DNA of 64,000 nt, taken from contig NZ_JARKMX010000008.1 of assembly GCF_029360705.1 (NCBI RefSeq), positions 4,037,479 to 4,101,478 on the forward strand. The letters are read 5' to 3'. The position numbers and the translations under genes were made by a program. Shown here in pieces: positions 47,328 through 55,428 of this stretch (position 1 is its first letter; each line of letters opens with the position of its first letter). The DNA is from Paraflavitalea pollutisoli. GTDB lineage: Bacteria > Bacteroidota > Bacteroidia > Chitinophagales > Chitinophagaceae. The notes under the pieces are model-generated. The model had not been told where the DNA came from. It did not search any database and saw only the letters and a program-made list of their open reading frames with translations.

Positions 47328-49190
47328 ATGGATAAGTTCATCGTTTCAGCCAGAAAATACAGGCCACAGCTTTTCGATACCGTTGTAGGGCAGAGTCATA
47401 TCACGACCACCCTGAAAAATGCCATCAAGAACCAGCAGTTGGCGCATGCCTTCCTGTTTTGTGGTCCCAGGGGCGTGGGTAAAACCACCTGCGCGCGTAT
47501 CCTGGCCAAGACCATCAACTGCGAGCATCCAACGCCCGAGGGAGAAGCCTGCAACGAATGCCACTCCTGCCAGTCATTCAACGACGGTATTTCGATGAAC
47601 ATCCACGAGCTCGATGCGGCCAGTAACAACTCGGTCGATGATATCCGTACCTTGGTAGAGCAGGTGCGTTTTGCACCACAGGCCGGCCGGTACAAGGTGT
47701 ACATCATCGATGAGGTGCACATGCTCAGTTCTTCGGCCTTCAACGCATTCCTGAAGACCCTCGAAGAGCCGCCACCCTACGCCATCTTCATCCTGGCTAC
47801 CACCGAAAAGCACAAGATCCTGCCAACGATCCTGAGCCGATGCCAGATATTCGACTTTAAGCGCATCACCCCCAACGATACCGTTGAGCATTTACAGGAT
47901 ATCTGTAAAAAAGAAGAGATCGACGCTGAAAAAGCAGCCCTGCACCTCATCGCCCAAAAGAGCGAAGGTTGTATGCGCGACGCCCTCAGTATCATGGACA
48001 AGATCGTCAGCTTCACCAATGGCGTAGTCAGTTACTCAAATACCCTCGAGCACCTCAACATCCTCGACGCCGATTACTATTTCAAGCTGATGCAATGTAT
48101 GCAGTCGCAAGACCTCGGTGGCGCGATGTTGCTCTATGATGATATCGACCGCAAAGGCTTCGAAGGTGACCTCGTACTGAACGGTTTTGCCGAATTCATG
48201 CGCAACCTGCTCGTTTGTAAAGACGAGAAAGTAGCCAACCTGCTGCAGGTGGTGGAAAGCTTCAAAGACCGCTACATCGCTACCTCGAAGCAGGTATCGG
48301 TCGCTTATATCATCAGCGCCCTGAACATCCTCAACGAAACGGAGATCAATTATAAAGGAGCCCGTAACAAACGACTACACGTTGAACTGGCCCTCATCAA
48401 ACTCACTTACCTGCAACAAGCGGTAGACCTCGCCTCCGGAAGCGACGGTCTAAGTAAAAAAAAACTGATTGAAGAAGCAAAACCGGTGGCTTTCCGCAGC
48501 CTGAACCCGGTAGCTGAGCCCAAAGCAGCCAAAACAGCTGCTGCAACAGCTACGCCACCCGCTACCACAGCGCAGCCGGCAGCCAATACACAGGCGCCTC
48601 AGCAGGAAGCTAAACTGATCATCGAGACCAAAAAGCCGTTGATCATCCCCGACCAGCAGCCGCCAGCCACCGCCGCCCAAAAGGCGCAGGCCATCATCAA
48701 TACACCACCCGCTATTCCCAAACAGGAAAGCTCGGGTGGCAAGCTGGGATCGCTCAATTCCCTCCGCAAGCAGTTTATCGGTAAGCCCATCGAAAGTGCC
48801 GGCGCCCCGATTCCCCTGGGAGAAATGAGGCTTCAGGAAGCCTGGCAACAGTTTGCCATGCAGTTGAAGGAGAATAAGAACCCGGCCAACCAGTCCTTCC
48901 TCATGGCCAACCTGATCATCAAGGACCACCAGAACTTTGAGGTGTCGACCAACAACAACCTCGAGCAGAAATTCATCGAAGGCGAGCGCCGGGTGTTGTC
49001 GGAATACCTGCAACAGATATTCAACAACCGCATGCTGATGTTCACCATCACCGTCAACGAAGCCGCGGTGCAATCATTCGAACCGGTGGAAAGAACGGTT
49101 ACACTCAAAGAGAAATATCAGCATATTATCGATCATTATCCGCTGGTAAAGGAGTTGCGCGACCGCCTCAACCTTGAAGTGGACAATTAA
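47328..49190 (+). CDS. dnaX: DNA polymerase III subunits gamma/tau
   Basis: The 620-residue clamp-loader ATPase opens MDKFIVSARKYRPQLFDTVVGQ; ATG at 47328 is chosen because it matches the family start and follows the promoter. Motifs are the P-loop GPRGVGKTT, the zinc-binding cysteines in CEHPTPEGEACNECHSC, Walker B IIDEVHML, and the SRC sensor ILSRCQIF. Domain III ends near residue 375 and is followed by an Ala/Pro/Gln-rich linker (about 385-510) and a C-terminal domain like that of tau, which would bind polymerase and helicase. At codons 377-379 there is a run of nine A with stop codons close by in both other frames, suggesting a programmed shorter gamma form. Confidence 0.95.
   Translation: MDKFIVSARKYRPQLFDTVVGQSHITTTLKNAIKNQQLAHAFLFCGPRGVGKTTCARILAKTINCEHPTPEGEACNECHSCQSFNDGISMNIHELDAASNNSVDDIRTLVEQVRFAPQAGRYKVYIIDEVHMLSSSAFNAFLKTLEEPPPYAIFILATTEKHKILPTILSRCQIFDFKRITPNDTVEHLQDICKKEEIDAEKAALHLIAQKSEGCMRDALSIMDKIVSFTNGVVSYSNTLEHLNILDADYYFKLMQCMQSQDLGGAMLLYDDIDRKGFEGDLVLNGFAEFMRNLLVCKDEKVANLLQVVESFKDRYIATSKQVSVAYIISALNILNETEINYKGARNKRLHVELALIKLTYLQQAVDLASGSDGLSKKKLIEEAKPVAFRSLNPVAEPKAAKTAAATATPPATTAQPAANTQAPQQEAKLIIETKKPLIIPDQQPPATAAQKAQAIINTPPAIPKQESSGGKLGSLNSLRKQFIGKPIESAGAPIPLGEMRLQEAWQQFAMQLKENKNPANQSFLMANLIIKDHQNFEVSTNNNLEQKFIEGERRVLSEYLQQIFNNRMLMFTITVNEAAVQSFEPVERTVTLKEKYQHIIDHYPLVKELRDRLNLEVDN
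48456..48511 (+). promoter_or_regulatory. Candidate slippage/frameshift site producing a short DnaX form
   Basis: Nine A occupy 48456-48464 (codons AAA-AAA-AAA). A shift of -1 reads ACT-GAT-TGA and stops at 48470-48472 (381 residues). A shift of +1 reads AAC-TGA and stops at once (379 residues). A nested hairpin follows 17 nt later (ACCGG/CCGGT outside, GGCT/AGCC inside, 48482-48511). The site lies exactly between domain III and the linker. Confidence 0.6.
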
Positions 49191-49212
49191 AGAAATCATT
49201 CATACACAAGTA

Positions 49213-49243
49213 GAAAGGGCAAGTTTGACCACTTGCCCTTTTC
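49213..49243 (+). terminator. dnaX terminator
   Basis: Perfect 11-bp stem AAAGGGCAAGT/ACTTGCCCTTT (49214-49224 with 49231-49241), ending in a short T run. It ends two bases before the -33 element of the next promoter. Confidence 0.75.
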
Positions 49244-49244
49244 T

Positions 49245-49275
49245 ATTGCATATTCCCGGTTTTGCCGTAATTTCG
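49245..49275 (+). promoter_or_regulatory. Promoter of the pyruvate dehydrogenase E2 gene
   Basis: TATTG (its TTG at 49246-49248), 19 bases and TAATTTCG (49268-49275) fit the Bacteroidota pattern with one -7 mismatch, giving a leader of about 45 nt. Confidence 0.55.
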
Positions 49276-49325
49276 GCCCTCAATTACAACCTGACGTATT
49301 AACTTTCAAATTATTAATAAAGATT

Positions 49326-51002
49326 ATGGCTGAAGTGATCTTAATGCCCCGCCTGAGTGACACCATGACTGAAGGCGTGATTGCGGCCTGGCATAAAAAG
49401 GTAGGGGATTCCGTAAAGAAAGGCGACCTGTTAGCGGAAGTTGAGACAGACAAAGCTACTATGGAGCTGGAAAGTTATAAAGATGGCACCCTGTTACATA
49501 TTGGAACGGAGAAAGGTGGTAAACTGCAGGTAAACGACCTGCTGGCTATTATCGGTGCTCCCGGCGAAGATATCAGTGCCCTCCTGTCTGGTGGTGCACA
49601 AGCTGCTGCGGCTCCCCAGGCCGAAGCGCCCAAGCAAGAAGCTGCCCAACCTGCTCCTGCTCCTGCTGCTGCACCCGCACAGCCTGCCGCAGAAGCTGCT
49701 CCTTCACTCGACCTCGCCAATATGCAAGAGGTGATCCTGATGCCCCGTCTCAGCGATACCATGACAGAAGGTGTGATCGCTGCCTGGCACAAGAAGGTAG
49801 GAGACCAGGTAAACAAGGGCGACCTGCTCGCCGATGTGGAGACCGACAAGGCAACCATGGAACTCGAAAGCTACAAAACCGGTAAATTATTATACATCGG
49901 TGCTAACCAGGGCGACAAAGTTCCTGTCAACGCACTGCTCTGCATCATCGGAGAAGAAGGTAAAGTAGATGTAGACAAGATCGTTGCTGCTGCCAAAGGT
50001 GGTGGTACCGCTCCGGCTGCCGCTGCACAACCTGCACAAGGCCAGCCAGCCGCTGCTGCACAACCTGCCGCCGCTGCTACTGCTACCGCTCAACCGGCTG
50101 CTGCCGCCACTACCGAAAATGGTCGTGTGAAAGCATCACCACTCGCCCGCAAACTCGCCAGCGAAAAAGGCATCGACATCAACCAGGTTGCTGGTTCCGG
50201 TGACGGTGGCCGTATCGTGAAGAAAGATGTGGACGATTTCAAACAAGGTGCTGCTACCGCCGCTCCTGCCGCCAAACAAGGTGGCGCTGCTGCTCCTGCA
50301 CAAACAGCTCCTGCCGGTCAGGTCAGCTACGACGATGTGCCTGTATCGCAAATGCGCAAGGTCATCGCCCGTCGCCTGGCAGACGTGAAATTCTCTGCGC
50401 CTGAGTTCTACCTCACCATGGAGATCAACATGGACAAGGCAGTAGCCAGCCGCGGAAAGCTTAATGAAATTGCTACCAACAAAATATCCTTCAATGACAT
50501 GGTGCTGAAAGCATGCGCCCTGGCATTGAAGAAACACCCAGCTATCAACAGCAGCTGGCAAGGTGACACCATCCGCGTTAACCACCACGTGAGCATCGGT
50601 GTAGCCGTAGCCGTAGAAGAAGGATTGCTGGTACCAGTAGTACGCTTCGCCGACACCAAGTCGCTGTCGCAGATCGCCGGAGAAGTGAAAGACTTCGCTA
50701 CCCGCGCCAAGGCCAAGAAACTGCAACCTGCAGAGTGGGAAGGCAACACCTTCACCATCTCCAACCTGGGTATGTTTGGTATTGAAGAATTCACCGCCAT
50801 CATCAACCCGCCTGCATCCTGTATCCTTGCTATCGGCGCCATCAACCAGGTACCAGTAGTAAGAAACGGACAGATCGTTGTAGGCAACGTGATGAAAGTG
50901 ACCCTCACCTGCGACCACCGTGTTGCAGACGGAGCCACCGGTGCCGCCTTCCTGCAAACCCTGCAAGGGTTCCTCGAAGAGCCACTCACCATGCTCGTTT
51001 AA
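49326..51002 (+). CDS. Dihydrolipoamide acetyltransferase, E2 of pyruvate dehydrogenase
   Basis: The 558-residue E2 has two lipoyl domains (residues about 2-77 and 137-212), each with the lipoylated Lys in ETDKATMELES, then Ala/Pro/Gln-rich linkers and a peripheral subunit-binding domain (VKASPLARKLASEKGI, about 265-300). The catalytic acetyltransferase domain (about 330-558) ends with the active-site motif DHRVADG. It moves the acetyl group from E1 to CoA, making acetyl-CoA. ATG at 49326 is chosen because it begins the lipoyl domain (MAEVILMPRLSDTMTEG); the 31 codons upstream are leader sequence. It stands alone between terminators, so E1 and E3 are encoded elsewhere. A two-lipoyl E2 is usual for Bacteroidota. 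Confidence 0.93.
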   Translation: MAEVILMPRLSDTMTEGVIAAWHKKVGDSVKKGDLLAEVETDKATMELESYKDGTLLHIGTEKGGKLQVNDLLAIIGAPGEDISALLSGGAQAAAAPQAEAPKQEAAQPAPAPAAAPAQPAAEAAPSLDLANMQEVILMPRLSDTMTEGVIAAWHKKVGDQVNKGDLLADVETDKATMELESYKTGKLLYIGANQGDKVPVNALLCIIGEEGKVDVDKIVAAAKGGGTAPAAAAQPAQGQPAAAAQPAAAATATAQPAAAATTENGRVKASPLARKLASEKGIDINQVAGSGDGGRIVKKDVDDFKQGAATAAPAAKQGGAAAPAQTAPAGQVSYDDVPVSQMRKVIARRLADVKFSAPEFYLTMEINMDKAVASRGKLNEIATNKISFNDMVLKACALALKKHPAINSSWQGDTIRVNHHVSIGVAVAVEEGLLVPVVRFADTKSLSQIAGEVKDFATRAKAKKLQPAEWEGNTFTISNLGMFGIEEFTAIINPPASCILAIGAINQVPVVRNGQIVVGNVMKVTLTCDHRVADGATGAAFLQTLQGFLEEPLTMLV

Positions 51003-51024
51003 TCGTCAACTTATTGATACGACA

Positions 51025-51051
51025 AACGCCGGCAATCGCCGGCGTTTTTTT
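51025..51051. terminator. Terminator between convergent E2 and phosphoesterase genes
   Basis: AACGCCGGC (51025-51033) and GCCGGCGTT (51038-51046) form a 9-bp stem with the loop AATC, followed by a T7 run. Confidence 0.85.
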
Positions 51052-51080
51052 ATGCCCATTACCACCCGGGGCCAATCCTG

Positions 51081-52931
51081 CTATTTCACTTCCAGCAAGG
51101 CTACTTTGCCGTCCATCGTCGAGGCGAGTACCTTTTTGCTGTTGATCACCCGCACCGTATTGACCATCGAATTATCGATCTTATGGGTCCAGATCACCTT
51201 ACGCTGTTGGGGATCGATCGCGTACACCACGCCATTGCGCGTACCAAAGAATACCTGCCCCTCCTGCTCGATCAGCATGGAAGGCACATGCTCATAACCA
51301 AAGCCGGCGTTCATCACCCAGGCCGGCCGCTGAGGCTCCCGGCTGGTAGCATACGCTACAACAGTGTCCTGCATCGTCTTGCCATACACCCATTTTCCGT
51401 CTTTTGAGATGCCGATCGACTCACGCACCCGCGTTTCCTTATTGCGCCATAAAGCGGTACCCTGTTGCGCGTCGAGGGCCGTGATCGTCCGGTCTGGCGC
51501 CACTACATACACCACACCATTGACCGCCACTGGAATACAGGCAGCTGGTGAGAAATTGATGACAGACGAACCATTGTTCCATTTCCACAAGAGTTGGCCA
51601 TCTTTGCTATTCAGCGCATACAGGTGACGGTCCCAGGCACCAAAGATCACCTTTCCCTCATAGAGCAAAGGCGTGCTCACCACAGGCCCTTCCAATCCAT
51701 CAAACTTCCAGCGCAGTTGCCCATCCTGCAGGCCAAGCGCCAGGAAGCTGTGGTCACTACCACCTATAAAAACGGTATCACCGGCGATGATCGGACAACC
51801 CAGTACCGAAGCACCCGTCGTATAGGCCCATTGTTGTTTGCCACTCTTCGCATTCAGACAATATACTTTTCCATCGCCTGAGCCAAACACGACCAGGTCA
51901 CCCTGCACGGCTGGCGTAGAAAAGATAGAACCCTTCGTAGCAAAAGACCATTGGCGCTTTCCGTTCTTCATCGACACAGCGACCACCTCTCCATTCTGGT
52001 TGCCGAAGATGGCCGACTCCTTATAGATTGCTGGCGTAGAGATCACGTTGGCATCGGAGGTGTAAGTCCAGGTCGCCTTCACCTGCGCGTATTGCTTGTT
52101 GGCCGCATACTCCGGCCGGTCGAATGTTTTGGAAGAATGCGCATAGTCATGCGCTTTGACTGCCACCTTGGTCCAGATCTTCTCGTATTGGGTACCAGGC
52201 CTTCGTTCAGTATACGTGATGGTATCTGGCCGTACATCCACCAGGCAATAACCACCTACGGAATCTTTGGCCCGCAGGTTCGAGCGTCCCATCACACCAG
52301 GAATGTCTTCAAAGTTCATAGCCCGGTTGCTATGGCCGTGCCCGCAGATCGCCAGGATGGTATTGTACTGCTTGAGCCGGTCGATCGCCTCATACCAGTT
52401 ATCGAGTCCATTATCGAGCGGATAGTGGTTACAGAAAATGATGGGCTGCTTTTTGTCGGTCTTCTTCAGCACTTCATCCAGCCACACCACGGCATTGCGT
52501 GGCACATGACCATCACTCATGCGCACATACGGTCCCGAGGCACACCCAATAAACCGGACGCCGTTGTAGTCGAACGTAAATTTGTCGTACCCAAACGTCG
52601 TAGTAAAACTGACACCACCGCTTTCGCTCCAGCCGCTGTCGTGGTTGCCGGGAATGATATAGTATTTGATCTGCAGGCTGTCGAGGATCTCTTTGGCCAG
52701 CTTCAACTGGCTATTGGTACCCAACTCGGTGATATCACCGGTAAGGATGACGAATGCTACATCCTTCATCGCATTGATATCGCGTACGGTACGGCGCAGG
52801 TCTTCTTCAGCGCACCCATTGGGCGATCCGATATGTGTATCACTGATATGAATAAAGCGGAATGGTTTGATCTGCGCTTCCACGCGAAGCAGCCAACACA
52901 CCAGGAAGAATAGCAGGGTAATCTTTTTCAT
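51081..52931 (-). CDS. Secreted calcineurin-like metallophosphoesterase fused to a PQQ-like beta-propeller
   Basis: The 616-residue protein has a signal peptide (MKKITLLFFLVCWLLRVEA). A calcineurin-type phosphoesterase domain (about 22-240) has every metal-binding motif: ISDTHIG, TGDIT, PGNHD, CNHYP and GHGH. Residues about 290-615 are a PQQ-like beta-propeller of seven or eight blades with repeats such as VYCLNAKSGKQQWAY and LYALNSKDGQLLWKW; true PQQ binding is not implied. It probably hydrolyses a phosphoester in the periplasm, with the propeller as a binding scaffold. The substrate is unknown. It is a single gene converging on the E2 gene. Confidence 0.87.
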   Translation of the reverse strand: MKKITLLFFLVCWLLRVEAQIKPFRFIHISDTHIGSPNGCAEEDLRRTVRDINAMKDVAFVILTGDITELGTNSQLKLAKEILDSLQIKYYIIPGNHDSGWSESGGVSFTTTFGYDKFTFDYNGVRFIGCASGPYVRMSDGHVPRNAVVWLDEVLKKTDKKQPIIFCNHYPLDNGLDNWYEAIDRLKQYNTILAICGHGHSNRAMNFEDIPGVMGRSNLRAKDSVGGYCLVDVRPDTITYTERRPGTQYEKIWTKVAVKAHDYAHSSKTFDRPEYAANKQYAQVKATWTYTSDANVISTPAIYKESAIFGNQNGEVVAVSMKNGKRQWSFATKGSIFSTPAVQGDLVVFGSGDGKVYCLNAKSGKQQWAYTTGASVLGCPIIAGDTVFIGGSDHSFLALGLQDGQLRWKFDGLEGPVVSTPLLYEGKVIFGAWDRHLYALNSKDGQLLWKWNNGSSVINFSPAACIPVAVNGVVYVVAPDRTITALDAQQGTALWRNKETRVRESIGISKDGKWVYGKTMQDTVVAYATSREPQRPAWVMNAGFGYEHVPSMLIEQEGQVFFGTRNGVVYAIDPQQRKVIWTHKIDNSMVNTVRVINSKKVLASTMDGKVALLEVK

Positions 52932-53111
52932 GGGGCCAATTTAGTGTTTTTTATAAGCGGGCTTCGTGTAGGCAGCGTCTATAAACCGTCGATTAACAAT
53001 TAAATTTTACAACCTGCGGGTTTGTGCACGACACGATAATTCACCCTGCCCAACACCAGCCAATGCAGGCAAAAACACCCATTGTTCAGGTATTCGTATC
53101 TTGCACCCATC

Positions 53112-53780
53112 ATGATCATTAAAACAGCGAAATACCTGATCAGCAGCCCGGACTATACTTTATGTCCCAAAGCAGATCGTCCGGAATACGCCTTCATCGG
53201 TCGCAGTAATGTGGGCAAATCTTCCCTCATCAATATGCTGAGCGATAACCAGAAACTGGCCAAGACCTCCGGATCACCTGGCAAAACGCAGCTCATCAAC
53301 CATTTCGAAATGGAGAGCCTGCCCGATAAATATGTACAAGGCAAAACGCCGGCATCGCCCTGGTACCTCGTCGACTTACCAGGATACGGCTTTGCCAAAG
53401 TATCACAAACGCAACGTAAGCAGTGGGAAACCATGATCGAAAACTACCTGCGCAAGCGGGAGAACCTTGTGAATATTTTCGTGCTGATCGATAGCCGGCA
53501 CGAACCACAAAAGGTAGACCTGGACTTTGTGAACCAGCTGGGTGAATGGGAGCTACCCTTCTGCCTCGTATTTACCAAGGCGGATAAAGAAACGCAGAAA
53601 GAAGTCAGTAAGAACGTCAAGTCATTCCTCGATGCCATGCGCAAGACCTGGCAGTTCCTGCCACAAAGTTTTGTAACGAGCGCCGTTAAGAAAATGGGAA
53701 GAGACAAAATGCTGCAATTCATCGAAAATTGCAACCAGGAAATCGCAGCGGCAGAGAAAGAGAACAACGAACAGCGATAA
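53112..53780 (+). CDS. engB: Ribosome biogenesis GTP-binding protein EngB (YihA/YsxC)
   Basis: This 222-residue GTPase has all G motifs: G1 GRSNVGKSS, G2 around SGSPGKTQ, G3 DLPGYGFAKV and G4 TKAD. The start chosen is ATG at 53112 (MIIKTAKYL), because the ten residues encoded upstream are not part of the family. EngB assists assembly of the large ribosomal subunit in the cytoplasm. It is a single gene ending at a terminator shared with the convergent YkuK-like gene. The C-terminal tail is Glu/Asn-rich. Confidence 0.95.
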   Translation: MIIKTAKYLISSPDYTLCPKADRPEYAFIGRSNVGKSSLINMLSDNQKLAKTSGSPGKTQLINHFEMESLPDKYVQGKTPASPWYLVDLPGYGFAKVSQTQRKQWETMIENYLRKRENLVNIFVLIDSRHEPQKVDLDFVNQLGEWELPFCLVFTKADKETQKEVSKNVKSFLDAMRKTWQFLPQSFVTSAVKKMGRDKMLQFIENCNQEIAAAEKENNEQR

Positions 53781-53868
53781 TCCCCGGCATACTGAACAGT
53801 AGTGCATTAATCCGACTTCAATAAGGTGACGAAGCCCTGAGTTGTGAATGGATCACAACTGTACAATA

Positions 53869-53900
53869 AAAAACCCTCGTTGATATCAGCGAGGGTTTTT
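53869..53900. terminator. Bidirectional terminator between engB and the YkuK-like gene
   Basis: AAAAACCCTCG (53869-53879) pairs with CGAGGGTTTTT (53890-53900) around a loop containing TGATATCA. It works on both strands, and its right end overlaps the stop codon of the YkuK-like gene. Confidence 0.85.
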
Positions 53901-54372
53901 AGTTCACTACCTTATTGGCACAGCTGCTGCTGGCAAAGGCTTCCGGTTTGGCTTTGAAGGCAAAGCCCATCCCCAGTATATAGCCCATCGCCTCTTTCAG
54001 TGCATCATTACTTTTAAAGTGCGGATTGGTGTTGATGTCCGCGTGCACTTCCATATCCACATCATAGATGGTGAACAGGTTGCAGAGCTCGTAAGCGATC
54101 TCTATGCTTTTGGCCACTTCTACCAGCATACGCTCCTTGATAGAATACTGCTGCCGGGTCTTCTCGTTGTGGATGAACATGAAACCGCCATGTCCTTCAC
54201 GCAGGAAAACAATTACCGTAGCAAATTCAGTTTCGGGACCTTTTACCTGGGAGTCTGTGCCTATGCATACCTTGAGATGGTAGCCTTTGTCGCTTTCGCG
54301 TTTGATGGCTGCTTCTACAGCATCAAAAATGGGTAGATCGATCGGATCACCATTAAACTTTCTCCATATCAT
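53899..54372 (-). CDS. YkuK-like (DUF458) RNase H-like protein
   Basis: The 157-residue protein resembles the DUF458/YkuK family, which has an RNase H-like fold: KVCIGTDSQVKG near residue 38, then ATVIVFLREGHGG and VHADINTNPHFKSN. The acidic residues in those segments match the expected metal-binding positions, but activity has not been shown for the family as far as is known. The N-terminal MIWRKFNGDPIDLPIFDAV is typical. The C-terminal tail (SSSCANKVVN) is short. It is a single gene with its own promoter. Confidence 0.75.
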   Translation of the reverse strand: MIWRKFNGDPIDLPIFDAVEAAIKRESDKGYHLKVCIGTDSQVKGPETEFATVIVFLREGHGGFMFIHNEKTRQQYSIKERMLVEVAKSIEIAYELCNLFTIYDVDMEVHADINTNPHFKSNDALKEAMGYILGMGFAFKAKPEAFASSSCANKVVN

Positions 54373-54388
54373 ATTGAAATGGGTTTTC

Positions 54389-54420
54389 CGAATTTACCGA
54401 AAAAATGATACGCTACCAAA
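54389..54420 (-). promoter_or_regulatory. Promoter of the YkuK-like gene
   Basis: On the minus strand TTTG (54417-54420), 20 bases and TAAATTCG (54389-54396) fit the Bacteroidota pattern with one -7 mismatch. The leader is about 10 nt. Confidence 0.55.
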
Positions 54421-55018
54421 AAGATAGGGTGTTAATAGCATGTTACCATTATGACTGCAAAGTCCGTCACAGCTGCATTGCTGCTGAGATCAGCATTCGA
54501 CACGAAGTAGCGCAATGCAAAAAAATAGGTGGGCCATACTGCCAGGGCAGCACGACCCACCACGCGCAGGGTAGGGATCTGAGTCTATTCGAAAATAGTG
54601 ACGATGCATCTCCAGGCTATGCCAGGCCAATCATACGATTGGCACTGTACAGGCAGGCCTGTTATGGGTTAAGGGGTTAGTAAACAATAAGATCACGGGA
54701 ATAAATGAACACCTTGGAGCGTACAGTTTCTTCATATAGCTTGTTTATTGGCATGCTTCAAGGGGTACGATCAACAAAGAACAATAGGTAGGGGTCGGTT
54801 ATTAAAACGACATTAAAACGGGGATATTTTGCGGCAGTAGAAATATTTGTTGGATGAGCAAAGGCATGCTCCACATCGCACGCTGATCTGAACAGGATGA
54901 CGAAGCCTCCACCCATCGGCATAGCCGGGCAGGCAATCTAAGTTCACTGGTTATAAAGTTGAAATCACCGATACAACCCAAACGCCATCGTAGCCAGGCT
55001 TCAGTGAAAGGCTTGCCG
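54421..55018. other. Long intergenic region with no recognised feature
   Basis: About 600 bases separate two minus-strand units. A plus-strand frame of 91 codons (54405-54680) starts inside the YkuK-like promoter and has no family or membrane features, so it is probably chance. No tRNA, known RNA motif, terminator or consensus promoter was found. It may be remnant sequence or hold an unrecognised RNA. Confidence 0.4.
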
Positions 55019-55384
55019 TTAATATTGTCCGGTGCTCAGCAATACCAGTGTACAGGCTTCCATCGGTACAATGCCCTTTTCTTCAGCCATGGCGGCCAGT
55101 TCCTCATTCTCCGCGCCGGGATTGAAGATGATGCGTTTCGGGTGCAACGAAAGAATATAATCGTAGTACTGCTTCTGGTGGGCAGGGTTGAGGTACAGCG
55201 TCACGGTGTCTACCCCTTCTTCAGCCGCTTGTTCCGTACCGATCTGCACGTCGGCGGCCTGGCCTGCTTTACGGCCGATCGCTACTACCGGGTGTTGGTA
55301 GGCCCTTAGCTTGTTGATCGCAAGAAAGCTATAGCGCGCAGGATTGTCGGAAGCACCCAATACGACGGTCTTTTTAGTAGCCAT
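55019..55384 (-). CDS. CoA-binding domain protein (YccU-like)
   Basis: The 121-residue protein is a single Rossmann-type CoA-binding domain: TVVLGASDNPARYSFLAINKL at the start, then HPVVAIGRK and RIIFNPGAENEELAAMAEEKG, as in YccU-like proteins and the N-terminus of ADP-forming acyl-CoA synthetases. The catalytic ligase parts are absent. Its role is unknown. It is the last gene of the GbsR-led operon, 44 bp after the epimerase gene. Confidence 0.82.
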   Translation of the reverse strand: MATKKTVVLGASDNPARYSFLAINKLRAYQHPVVAIGRKAGQAADVQIGTEQAAEEGVDTVTLYLNPAHQKQYYDYILSLHPKRIIFNPGAENEELAAMAEEKGIVPMEACTLVLLSTGQY

Positions 55385-55428
55385 GGTAGAGCATTTAATA
55401 GTATAACGAATATCGCCCTATTTGGTTG

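Noticed and set aside
54405-54680. 91-codon frame in the long intergenic region
   Set aside because: It begins inside the likely promoter of the YkuK-like gene and has no recognisable family, signal or membrane segment.
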